From NCBI RefSeq assembly GCF_003096055.1, contig NZ_CP029161.1, positions 372,001-436,000 of the forward strand: a DNA stretch of 64,000 nt. The letters run 5' to 3'. Position 1 is the stretch's first letter, and the number at the start of each line of letters is the position of its first letter. The translations under genes and the position numbers were made by a program. Source of the DNA: Buchnera aphidicola (Melanaphis sacchari) (lineage in GTDB: Bacteria > Pseudomonadota > Gammaproteobacteria > Enterobacterales > Enterobacteriaceae). The notes under the pieces were generated by a model that saw only the letters and a program-made list of their open reading frames with translations, ran no database searches and had not been told where the DNA came from. Below, piece after piece: positions 20,415 through 28,884 of this stretch.

Positions 20415-21671
20415 ATGATTATATCAACAAATAAAAAATTAGTAGTCGGACTAGAAATAGGCACTACTAAAGTCGTAACTTTGGTAGGAGAAGTTTTAGT
20501 AGATGGCGGAATAAATATTATTGGCATGGGATTATGCCAATCTAAAGGAATAGATAAAGGCAGAATAAATAATTTAGATTCAGTAATTTCATGTATAAAA
20601 GAATCAATTCATCAAGCTGAAATTATGGCAAATTGTCAAATTACTTCTGTATATTTATCTTTATCTAATAAATATATTAATTGTCAAAATGAAATAGGAA
20701 TAGTTCCAATTTCTGAAGATGAAGTAACACAAGAAGACATAGAAAATGTAATACATACTGCAAAATCTGTAAAAATTATTAATGAACATGATATATTGCA
20801 TATAATTCCACAAGAATATTCAATCGATCAACAATATGAGATAAAAAACCCAATTGGATTATCTGGAACAAGAATGCAGGTAAGAGTACACTTAATTACT
20901 TGTCATCAAAATATAGCCAAAAATATTGTTAAAGCTGTAGAAAAATGCAATATAAGGGTAGATCAAGTTATTTTTTCAGGACTAGCTTCTAGTAAAGCTG
21001 TTTTAACTGAAGAGGAATGCAAGCTTGGCGTTTGCATAGTTGATATAGGAGGGGGGACAATAGATTCCTGTATTTATATCAATGGATCTATAGAAGATAG
21101 TCATGTTATACCATATGCAGGAAATATTGTAACCAGTGATATTTCTTACGCTTTTAGCACATCATATACTGATGCAGAAAATATAAAAGTAAAATATGGA
21201 TCTGCAACACATGTTACTTTAGATAAATCCAAAACAATTAATTTACCTAATATACATAGTAATTTTCAAAAAAATTTGCAACAAGATTCTGTTGTAGAAG
21301 TCATTGAATCAAGATACGTTGAACTATTTTCTTTGATTAATAATAGAATCACTGATATACAAAAAAAACTTTATCAAGAAGGAAAAAAATATCAATTAAC
21401 AAATGGTATAGTATTAACTGGAGGAGGTGCAAAAATTTTACAATTAAAAGAATGCGCAGAAAAAATTTTTCAAAAAAAAATTCGCATTGCTAAGCCCTTA
21501 AATATTACTGGACTAATAGATAATATTATCGAGCCAGATTATTCAACAGTAGTGGGTTTATTACACTATGGAAAAGAATATCACTTAAATCTTAAAAATA
21601 AAAAAAAAGAACACTCTTTTATTGAAAGATGGTTTAAAAAAATTAATAATTGGTTTACAAGAGAGTTTTAA
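20415..21671 (+). CDS. ftsA: divisome actin-like ATPase
   Basis: Actin-fold protein that tethers FtsZ to the membrane and recruits the divisome. The 418 residues (E. coli 420) align from KLVVGLEIGTTKV onward. The phosphate loops (EIGTTKV, VDIGGGTIDS) and LTGGGAKI are visible, as is the C-terminal amphipathic membrane-targeting helix SFIERWFKKINNWFTREF. The ribosome site is weak. ftsZ follows after 47 bp. Confidence 0.96.
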   Translation: MIISTNKKLVVGLEIGTTKVVTLVGEVLVDGGINIIGMGLCQSKGIDKGRINNLDSVISCIKESIHQAEIMANCQITSVYLSLSNKYINCQNEIGIVPISEDEVTQEDIENVIHTAKSVKIINEHDILHIIPQEYSIDQQYEIKNPIGLSGTRMQVRVHLITCHQNIAKNIVKAVEKCNIRVDQVIFSGLASSKAVLTEEECKLGVCIVDIGGGTIDSCIYINGSIEDSHVIPYAGNIVTSDISYAFSTSYTDAENIKVKYGSATHVTLDKSKTINLPNIHSNFQKNLQQDSVVEVIESRYVELFSLINNRITDIQKKLYQEGKKYQLTNGIVLTGGGAKILQLKECAEKIFQKKIRIAKPLNITGLIDNIIEPDYSTVVGLLHYGKEYHLNLKNKKKEHSFIERWFKKINNWFTREF

Positions 21672-21718
21672 ATACTTTATAACCTTCTAAAATTAAAGTT
21701 AGATAATGGAATTAAATT

Positions 21719-22879
21719 ATGTTTGAACCTGTAGAATTAAGTAATAATGCAATAATTAAGGTAGTGGGTGTTGGTGGTGGAGGCGGTAATGCGGTAGAAC
21801 ATATGGTACGAGAGAAAATTGAAGGTGTCGAATTTTTTGCTGTAAATACCGATGCTCAAGCATTAAGAAAAATAGAAGTAGAACAAACTATACAAATAGG
21901 AAATAATATTACTAAGGGATTAGGTGCTGGTGCGAATCCAGAAGTTGGACGCACTTCCGCAGAAGAAGACAAAGAATTATTAAAATCTGCTCTAGATGGA
22001 TCTGATATGGTATTTATTGCTGCAGGTATGGGAGGGGGAACTGGAACAGGAGCAGCTCCTGTAGTAGCAGAAATTGCTAAAGAACTAGGCATTTTAACAG
22101 TAGCTGTAGTCACGAAACCTTTTAGTTTTGAAGGTAAAAAAAGAATGATTGTCGCGGATCAAGGAGTGATAGAGCTATCAAAATATGTCGATTCATTAAT
22201 TACAATTCCTAATGATAAATTATTAAAAGTGCTAAATCGAGGAATTTCTTTATTAGATGCCTTTAGTGCTGCAAATAATGTACTAAAGGGAGCTGTTCAA
22301 GGAATTGCTGAATTAATTACTCGTCCTGGACTAATGAATGTTGATTTTGCTGATGTTCGTACCGTTATGGTTGAAATGGGATACGCCATGATGGGGACAG
22401 GAATTTCTTCAGGAGAAAATCGAGCTGAAGAAGCGGCAGAAATAGCAATATCTAGTCCTTTATTAGAGGATATAGATCTATCAGGCGCTCGGGGAGTTTT
22501 AGTTAACATTACCGCTGGCTTTGATTTAAAACTAGATGAGTTTGAAACTGTCGGAAATACTATTAGATCTTTTTCTTCAGACAATGCTACCGTTGTAATA
22601 GGTACATCTTTAGATCCTGATATGAACGATACCTTACGCGTTACTGTAGTAGCAACAGGAATTGGTATGGAAAAATATTCAGATATTCATCAACAAACAA
22701 AAAATAAATCTTCTAAAGAAATGTTAATGGATTATCGATATCAATATTTAAATTTATCATCTACATCATTAGATAAAAAAAAAAATAATAATACGCATAA
22801 CCAAATAAAAGAAAAATTAAAAAGAAAAGAACCAGAATATTTAGACATTCCTGCTTTTCTCCGTAAGAAATCTGATTAA
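21719..22879 (+). CDS. ftsZ: tubulin-like division GTPase
   Basis: Forms the cytokinetic ring. The 386 residues (E. coli 383) include the GTP-binding tubulin signature [11 protein letters not shown] near residue 105, NTDAQAL, the synergy-loop region [10 protein letters not shown] and the conserved C-terminal peptide [13 protein letters not shown] that binds FtsA. Intact and unusually conserved in codon context. Last gene of the cluster; lpxC, its E. coli neighbour, is absent. Confidence 0.98.
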   Translation: MFEPVELSNNAIIKVVGVGGGGGNAVEHMVREKIEGVEFFAVNTDAQALRKIEVEQTIQIGNNITKGLGAGANPEVGRTSAEEDKELLKSALDGSDMVFIAAGMGGGTGTGAAPVVAEIAKELGILTVAVVTKPFSFEGKKRMIVADQGVIELSKYVDSLITIPNDKLLKVLNRGISLLDAFSAANNVLKGAVQGIAELITRPGLMNVDFADVRTVMVEMGYAMMGTGISSGENRAEEAAEIAISSPLLEDIDLSGARGVLVNITAGFDLKLDEFETVGNTIRSFSSDNATVVIGTSLDPDMNDTLRVTVVATGIGMEKYSDIHQQTKNKSSKEMLMDYRYQYLNLSSTSLDKKKNNNTHNQIKEKLKRKEPEYLDIPAFLRKKSD

Positions 22880-22985
22880 TTTTTTTATATTTTGATCCAA
22901 TATATTTTTATATAAGATATGAATTTTTAAAAAAATATTATTTACAACCTGCGCCAATAAAAAAATAAATCATCTATCGGCGCAA

Positions 22986-23012
22986 GGATGAATTTTTTAA
23001 AACATTCATCTT
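22986..23012 (+). terminator. possible terminator after ftsZ
   Basis: GATGAAT (22987-22993) pairs with ATTCATC (23004-23010) around a 10-nt AT loop, extendable by two pairs including one G-T, with a short TTATT tail. Just upstream a second imperfect hairpin uses CCTGCGCC (22948-22955) and GGCGCAAGG (22979-22987) over a 23-nt loop. Together they may terminate ftsZ. The two structures share a base, so they may be alternatives. Confidence 0.4.
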
Positions 23013-23103
23013 ATTAAAATTAAAAATATATAAAATTACCTTTTATGATAAAATTAATTTAAAACTTTAAAAAAATTTTAAAATATTTTGAGAATTTATA
23101 AAA

Positions 23104-23448
23104 ATGAAAAAAAATTACCAAAAAAATCTAAATTTTAGCAAAAAAGCTACTGAAAAAATAAAAAAAATTATTAATAATGAAAAAAATAAAAATTTAAAAT
23201 TACGAGTATATATTGTCGGAGGCGGATGTAGTGGATTTCAATATCAATTTATTTTTGAAGAAAAAATCAATGAAAATGATATTTTAATTAATCAATTAAA
23301 TTTTTCTATCGTTATAGATCCTATTAGTTTGCAATATTTATATGGCGGAACAATAGATTATATAGAAAATTTAGAAGGATCAAAATTTATAGTGTTTAAT
23401 CCAAACGCAAAAAATACATGCGGATGTGGCGCATCTTTTAGTATTTAA
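23104..23448 (+). CDS. erpA: A-type iron-sulfur cluster insertion protein
   Basis: Carries Fe-S clusters to apo-proteins (in E. coli notably isoprenoid enzymes IspG/H). The length is 114 residues, as in E. coli, with the three cluster cysteines C42 (GGGCSGFQY), C106 and C108 ([11 protein letters not shown]) at the same positions. Monocistronic or read with mtn, 27 bp downstream. Confidence 0.96.
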   Translation: MKKNYQKNLNFSKKATEKIKKIINNEKNKNLKLRVYIVGGGCSGFQYQFIFEEKINENDILINQLNFSIVIDPISLQYLYGGTIDYIENLEGSKFIVFNPNAKNTCGCGASFSI

Positions 23449-23475
23449 AATAATACATTTATATTTGAATAAAAA

Positions 23476-24168
23476 ATGAAAATTGGAATAGTTGGCGCTT
23501 TAGAAGAAGAAATTTCAATAATTAAAGAAATAATACATAACCAAGAAATAAAAAAAAATGGAACATTTAAGATTTATCAAGGAAAAATTAAAAATAACAA
23601 AATTTTTTTAATCAAATCAGGAATTGGCAAAGTGTGCGCAAGTATTGCAACAACTATGTTAATTCATTTATATAAAATAAATATTATTATTAATATTGGC
23701 TCAGCAGGTGCATTAAAAAATTGTCTTCAAATAGGAGATATCATTATTCCTAAAAAAATATGTTATTATGATGTAAATTTGACCAATTTTGGTTATTCTA
23801 AAGGTCAAGTGCCAAAACATCCAAAAAAATTTAATATTGATAAAAATTTATATAATATTTTTAAAAAAATTTTACTAAAATTTAATCTTAGATATTCAAA
23901 AGGATTAATTGTTACAGGAGATTCATTTATTAGAGGAGAAATTTCTAAAAAAATAAAATATCAATTTTCTTCTGCAATCGGAGTAGATATGGAATCTGCT
24001 GCAATAGCACAAGTATGTTATCATTTCAAAATTCCATATATTATTATAAAATCAATATCTGATTTATCGGATAATCATGCTACTTTAAATTTCAAAAAAA
24101 ATATTTCTACCGCTTCTTTTCAATCTTCAAAATTAGCTAAATTAATACTAGAAAATATAAATTTTTAA
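23476..24168 (+). CDS. mtn: 5'-methylthioadenosine/SAH nucleosidase
   Basis: Hydrolyses methylthioadenosine and S-adenosylhomocysteine, releasing adenine; MTA is the by-product of the spermidine synthase encoded next to it. The 230 residues (E. coli 232) have catalytic E12 (GALEEEI), the GSAGAL loop, VDMESAAIAQ with the ribose-binding Met-Glu, and catalytic Asp in SDLSDNHA. The 244-bp gap before speE is AT-rich and without a recognisable element. Confidence 0.95.
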   Translation: MKIGIVGALEEEISIIKEIIHNQEIKKNGTFKIYQGKIKNNKIFLIKSGIGKVCASIATTMLIHLYKINIIINIGSAGALKNCLQIGDIIIPKKICYYDVNLTNFGYSKGQVPKHPKKFNIDKNLYNIFKKILLKFNLRYSKGLIVTGDSFIRGEISKKIKYQFSSAIGVDMESAAIAQVCYHFKIPYIIIKSISDLSDNHATLNFKKNISTASFQSSKLAKLILENINF

Positions 24169-24412
24169 AAAATAAAAAAATAAATTATATTTTTTATCAT
24201 AAAAAGATATTTTTAAAAATTAATAAAAAAATTTTCTTGTCAATATATTATTTAAATTTTTTTATTTAAAAATATTTATATCCTTATTATATAAAATATT
24301 AACTTTAAAAATTTTTATTATAATTTTATTATTATCCTATTTTACAATCTAAAATATACTTTTTTATTATACTTGTATTAAACAACTTATTATATATTTA
24401 TTAGGAATAGAT

Positions 24413-25294
24413 ATGGTTGATAAAAAAATATGGCATGAAACTTTACACCATGATATTGGACAATATTTTTTGATTGAAAAAATATTATATAAAAAAAAAA
24501 ATAGATATCATGAAATCAAAATTTTTCATAATTCCATTATGGGTAAAATCATGACGATTGATGGAATCGTTCAAACTACCGAAAAAGATGAATTTATATA
24601 TCACGAAATGTTAACACATGTACCTATACTATCTCATGGATCTGTTAAAGATGTATTAATAATAGGCGGAGGTGATGGAGGTATATTACGAGAAGTTTGC
24701 CGCCACAAAAGTATTAATAGTATTACTATGGTTGAAATTGATATTGATATTATTAATTTATGCAAAAAATATTTTCCGAATCATAGTAATAATGCATATA
24801 ATGATCCACGTCTAAATATAATTATTGATAATGGATGTAATTTTATTAAAAATACAAAAAATAAATTTAATTTAATTATATCTGATTCTACAGATCCTGT
24901 TGGTTGTGGAGAAAGTTTATTTTCATCAGAATTTTATTCAAACTGCAAACGATGTCTTGGCTACGATGGTATCTTTGTAGCACAAAATGGAGTATTTTTT
25001 CTTCAAAAAAATGAAATTATTCTAACTTTTAAAAAATTAAAAAAATATTTTTTTGATGTTAAATTTTATCAAGCTAGTATTCCTACATATTATGGAGGAA
25101 TAATGATGTTTGCTTGGGGATCAGACAATTTTGAATATAGAAAAATACATAATAAGGATTTAAAAAAACGCATTCAAAATTCTAAATTAAACTTTAATTA
25201 TTATAATTCTAAAATTCATATAGGTAGTTTTTACTTACCACAAAATGTAATTAGCATATTGAATAAAAGTAACAACCTTTCTGTGGGAGAGTGA
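24413..25294 (+). CDS. speE: spermidine synthase
   Basis: Transfers aminopropyl from decarboxylated SAM to putrescine. The 293 residues (E. coli 287) show [16 protein letters not shown], the SAM-binding [15 protein letters not shown], and the catalytic DSTDPVG motif. It overlaps speD by 4 bp (GTGA), so the two products are probably made together. No ornithine decarboxylase is visible here, so putrescine must come from elsewhere. Confidence 0.96.
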   Translation: MVDKKIWHETLHHDIGQYFLIEKILYKKKNRYHEIKIFHNSIMGKIMTIDGIVQTTEKDEFIYHEMLTHVPILSHGSVKDVLIIGGGDGGILREVCRHKSINSITMVEIDIDIINLCKKYFPNHSNNAYNDPRLNIIIDNGCNFIKNTKNKFNLIISDSTDPVGCGESLFSSEFYSNCKRCLGYDGIFVAQNGVFFLQKNEIILTFKKLKKYFFDVKFYQASIPTYYGGIMMFAWGSDNFEYRKIHNKDLKKRIQNSKLNFNYYNSKIHIGSFYLPQNVISILNKSNNLSVGE

Positions 25295-26106
25295 AAAAAT
25301 TGCAAAAACTCAAACTACATGGCTTTAATAATTTAACTAAAAGTCTAAGTTTTTGTATCTATGATATTTGCTATGCAAATACTGACAATTCAAGAAATAG
25401 CTACATTAAATATATTGATGAACAATATAACGGGATTAGATTAACTAAAATATTAAAAAAAGCTTGCTCTATCATTGGTGCAAATGTTTTAAATGTATTT
25501 CATCAAGATTATGAACCTCAAGGTGCTAGTGTAACAATTTTAGTATGTGAAGAACCAATAAATTTAGATACAATAAAGATTTTAAAAAATAATAATCAAA
25601 TTACGTCATCTTCAGTATTAGCTCACTTAGATAAAAGCCATATTTGCGTGCATACATACCCAGAAAGTCATCCCCAAAACGGTATTTGTACATTTCGTGC
25701 AGATATTGAAGTTTCAACTTGCGGAGTAATATCACCTCTTAGTACATTAAATTATCTCATACGTCAATTAGAATCAGATATCGTAACAATTGAATATCGT
25801 ATACGAGGATTTACCAGAGATATTTATGGAATAAAACATTTTATTGATCATGAAATTAATTCTATTCAAAATTTTATGTCATCAGATATAAAATCTATGT
25901 ATGACATGGTTGATGTTAATGTATATCAAGAAAACATTTTCCATACTAGAATGTTATTAAAAGAATTTCATTTAAAAAACTATTTATTTAATATTAAGGT
26001 AAGAGATTTATCTCAAAGAGAGCGTTCCTACATTATAAACTTATTATGGCAAGAAATGAGAGAAATATATCATGGTAGAAATATTCCTATAAAAAAATTT
26101 ATTTAA
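25291..26106 (+). CDS. speD: S-adenosylmethionine decarboxylase proenzyme
   Basis: Pyruvoyl enzyme that supplies decarboxylated SAM to SpeE. The 271-residue proenzyme self-cleaves at the Lys-Ser bond in [14 protein letters not shown], making the pyruvoyl group from S116. The N-terminus [20 protein letters not shown] matches E. coli. The start is GTG 25291 overlapping the speE stop; TTG 25300 is a possible alternative. It is followed by the very strong hairpin shared with convergent lpdA. Confidence 0.95.
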   Translation: MKKLQKLKLHGFNNLTKSLSFCIYDICYANTDNSRNSYIKYIDEQYNGIRLTKILKKACSIIGANVLNVFHQDYEPQGASVTILVCEEPINLDTIKILKNNNQITSSSVLAHLDKSHICVHTYPESHPQNGICTFRADIEVSTCGVISPLSTLNYLIRQLESDIVTIEYRIRGFTRDIYGIKHFIDHEINSIQNFMSSDIKSMYDMVDVNVYQENIFHTRMLLKEFHLKNYLFNIKVRDLSQRERSYIINLLWQEMREIYHGRNIPIKKFI

Positions 26107-26117
26107 AAAATTAATAC

Positions 26118-26188
26118 AATTAAATCAGAACAATAAAAAGATTATAGAAATTTATTTTCTATAATCTTTTTATTGTTCTGATTTAATT
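26118..26188. terminator. bidirectional terminator, perfect 33-bp stem
   Basis: The arm 26118-26150 is exactly the reverse complement of 26156-26188, with a 5-nt loop (tttat). It lies between the convergent ends of speD and lpdA and presumably stops transcription both ways; A-rich stretches within the arm become U-tracts on the opposite strand. Neither arm resembles an insertion-sequence end or a coding fragment. Confidence 0.9.
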
Positions 26189-26191
26189 ATT

Positions 26192-27616
26192 CTATGAATT
26201 ATGTTTTTTTAAATTTAACACATCTGTAACTGTACCTTGAAATACTTCAGCACATAAACTAATAGATTCACTTAAAGTAGGATGAGGATGAATAGTAAGC
26301 GCAATATCTTCTGCATCGCATCCCATTTCAATAGCTAATCCTATCTCGCTGATTAATTCACTTGCATTCGTTCCTACTATAGATCCACCAATAATTTGGT
26401 TATTTTCTTTATTAAAGATTAATTTTGTTATTCCAGACATAGAATTAGACGCGTGCGCTCTTCCCGAAGCATTCCATGGAAATTTAGCAATTTCATAATC
26501 TATATTTTGATTTTTTGCTTCTTTTTCACTTAATCCTACCCAAGAAATCTCTGGATCAGTATATGCGATTGACGGTATTACTTTAGGTTCAAAATAATGA
26601 TTTTTCCCGCAAATTACTTCAGCAGCAATATGAGCTTCATGAATAGCTTTATGAGCTAACATAGGAAATCCTGTTACATCACCAACTGCATAAATATGAG
26701 AAATGTTTGTTTTTAATTGCGTATTCACTTCAATAAAACCAAACTCATTTAATTTTATACCAATATCGTTCAGATTTAAATATTCAATATTCGGCTTTCT
26801 TCCAATTGCTACTAAAACGTTGTCATAATATAAATCTTTTTCTTCATTGTCCTCTTTTCCTAAGGTTACAAATAATCCCTTTTCTTCAGGTTGAATAGAT
26901 TTTACATGAGTATTTAGAAAAACGTTGAATCTATCATTAATAGATTTTAAATATATTGCACTAATATCTTCATCAAGTACGGGAAGAAAAGTATTAAATC
27001 TATCAACAATATCTACTTTAGATTTCAATGCACTGTATATCGTAGCCATTTCTAAGCCAATAATACCCCCACCTACAATTAATAACTGATTAGGTACTTT
27101 TTTGAAAGATAAAGCATCTGTTGAATTCCAAATTCTATCATCTTTGTTAGGTAATGAAGGTATTTCAATAGGATGTGATCCTGTTGCGATAATTGCATTT
27201 TTAAAAGAAATAACATAGCTGTTTTTGTTATGTTCTACAAGTAAACTATTCGTGCTAGAAAAACATGCTTTTCCAAAAATTGTATTTATTTTTCTATGTT
27301 TTGCCATTTTTAATAAACTATTAGAAAACTGATTAATAATATTTTTTTTCCAATTTTGTATTTTTTCTAAATCAAGTGTAGGGCTTTTAAAAAATACACC
27401 TAATTTAGATAATTCTTCTGCTTCTTTTATAACTTTAGCTATATGCAGTAATGATTTTGAAGGTATACAGCCAACATTTAAACAAACGCCGCCTAAATTT
27501 TCGTGAAATTCAACTAAAGTAGTATCTAACCCAAGATCAGAGCATCTAAATGCTGCAGAATAACCAGCAGGACCAGATCCAATAACTACAACTTCTGTTT
27601 TAATTTCTTGATACAT
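26192..27616 (-). CDS. lpdA: dihydrolipoamide dehydrogenase (E3)
   Basis: FAD flavoenzyme reoxidising dihydrolipoamide for pyruvate dehydrogenase (and 2-oxoglutarate dehydrogenase if present). The length of 474 residues equals E. coli. FAD motif VVIGSGPAGYSAA, redox-active disulfide C45/C50 (GGVCLNVGCIPSKS), NAD motif IVGGGIIGLEMA, and the C-terminal HPHPTLSE with the catalytic His are all present. Last gene of aceE-aceF-lpdA, 43 bp after aceF. Confidence 0.97.
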   Translation of the reverse strand: MYQEIKTEVVVIGSGPAGYSAAFRCSDLGLDTTLVEFHENLGGVCLNVGCIPSKSLLHIAKVIKEAEELSKLGVFFKSPTLDLEKIQNWKKNIINQFSNSLLKMAKHRKINTIFGKACFSSTNSLLVEHNKNSYVISFKNAIIATGSHPIEIPSLPNKDDRIWNSTDALSFKKVPNQLLIVGGGIIGLEMATIYSALKSKVDIVDRFNTFLPVLDEDISAIYLKSINDRFNVFLNTHVKSIQPEEKGLFVTLGKEDNEEKDLYYDNVLVAIGRKPNIEYLNLNDIGIKLNEFGFIEVNTQLKTNISHIYAVGDVTGFPMLAHKAIHEAHIAAEVICGKNHYFEPKVIPSIAYTDPEISWVGLSEKEAKNQNIDYEIAKFPWNASGRAHASNSMSGITKLIFNKENNQIIGGSIVGTNASELISEIGLAIEMGCDAEDIALTIHPHPTLSESISLCAEVFQGTVTDVLNLKKHNS

Positions 27617-27659
27617 TTTAAAAATCCTTATATGATCAATTAATAAAATAAATTCAATC

Positions 27660-28871
27660 TTACATAATTAAAAATCTTATATCAGATAACAGTTTTCTAA
27701 TAAAAGTAATAAATCGAGCAGCATCTGCACCATTAATAATGCGATGATCGTAAGATAAAGACAAAGGCAAAATTAAAGATGGATTAAATTCTTTACCATT
27801 CCAAAAAGGCTTTATCACAGCTCTAGAAACACCAAGAATTGCAACTTCTGGGGCGTTAATAATTGGAAAAAACCAACTACCTCCAATACCTCCTAAATTC
27901 GAAATTGTAAAACAGCCATCCATCATATCTGACTTCGTTAATTTATTATCATGTGCTTTTTTAGAAAGAGCAATTAATTCGGAAGATAATTCTACTATAT
28001 TTTTTTTATCAACATCTTTTATTACAGGAACAAGTAAACCTTCTGGAACATCCACAGCGATTCCAATATTAATGTATTTTTTTAGTATAATTTCATTTTT
28101 ATTTACAGATAAAGAACTATTAAATATAGGAAATTTTTTTAATGCATGCGCAACCGCTTTTATAATAAATACTAATAAAGTGATATTGTATTTTTCTCCA
28201 TTTTTGTGATGTTCTTTATGATTATATTGTTTTCGAAAATCTTCCAATAAAGTAATATTTACTTCATCTAACTGTGTAACATGAGGTATATTTAACCAAT
28301 TTTTATGTAAATTTTTTCCAACAACTTTTTGCAAATTTGTAATGGGGATAGTATGCGTTTGTGATAATTTAAGATTATTTAAATTATTATTTTTTAAATC
28401 AGATGTATTACGTATCTCAGAATATTTTTTTTTGTACAATTCTAAATCTTGCTTTAAGATACGATTTTTTCGTCCAGAACCAGTAATATCTTGTAAATTA
28501 ATATTTAAATGACGCGCTAAACGACGAACAACTGGTGTTGCATGAATTAATTTTTTTTCTTTATGTTTATTTATATTAGTATTCATTAATACCGCTGTAG
28601 ATTTCAAAGGAATTATTTCTTTATTATCTTGATTAAATTCTTCGGATATACAAGTCATTATTAAGCAAGAGGTAGTCACTTTATCTCCTATATTAACATT
28701 TATTTCCTTTACAATTCCAGATACAGGAGATGGTATTTCCATAGAAGTTTTATCACCTTCGACAGTAATTAATCCTTGCTCTAATTGAACTTTTTCACCT
28801 ACTTTAACTAATATTTCAATCACTTCTACTTCATCAAGACCAATATCAGGCATTTTAACTTTATTGTGCAC
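27660..28871 (-). CDS. aceF: pyruvate dehydrogenase E2, single lipoyl domain
   Basis: Dihydrolipoamide acetyltransferase core of pyruvate dehydrogenase. At 403 residues it is far shorter than E. coli AceF (630) because it has one lipoyl domain (residues about 1-75; lipoyl-Lys41 in EGDKTSMEIPSP) instead of three. A peripheral-subunit-binding domain (about 110-146, ATPVVRRLARHL) and the catalytic domain follow. The catalytic motif reads SYDHRIINGADAARF with H376, so the usual HxxxDG is HxxxNG here. Start 14 bp after aceE. Confidence 0.96.
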   Translation of the reverse strand: MHNKVKMPDIGLDEVEVIEILVKVGEKVQLEQGLITVEGDKTSMEIPSPVSGIVKEINVNIGDKVTTSCLIMTCISEEFNQDNKEIIPLKSTAVLMNTNINKHKEKKLIHATPVVRRLARHLNINLQDITGSGRKNRILKQDLELYKKKYSEIRNTSDLKNNNLNNLKLSQTHTIPITNLQKVVGKNLHKNWLNIPHVTQLDEVNITLLEDFRKQYNHKEHHKNGEKYNITLLVFIIKAVAHALKKFPIFNSSLSVNKNEIILKKYINIGIAVDVPEGLLVPVIKDVDKKNIVELSSELIALSKKAHDNKLTKSDMMDGCFTISNLGGIGGSWFFPIINAPEVAILGVSRAVIKPFWNGKEFNPSLILPLSLSYDHRIINGADAARFITFIRKLLSDIRFLIM

Positions 28872-28884
28872 TTTCCTCGTACCT

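Noticed and set aside
21856..22584. Two antisense frames inside ftsZ
   Set aside because: Composition is the mirror of the Gly/Ala-rich FtsZ sequence; no start signal or homology.
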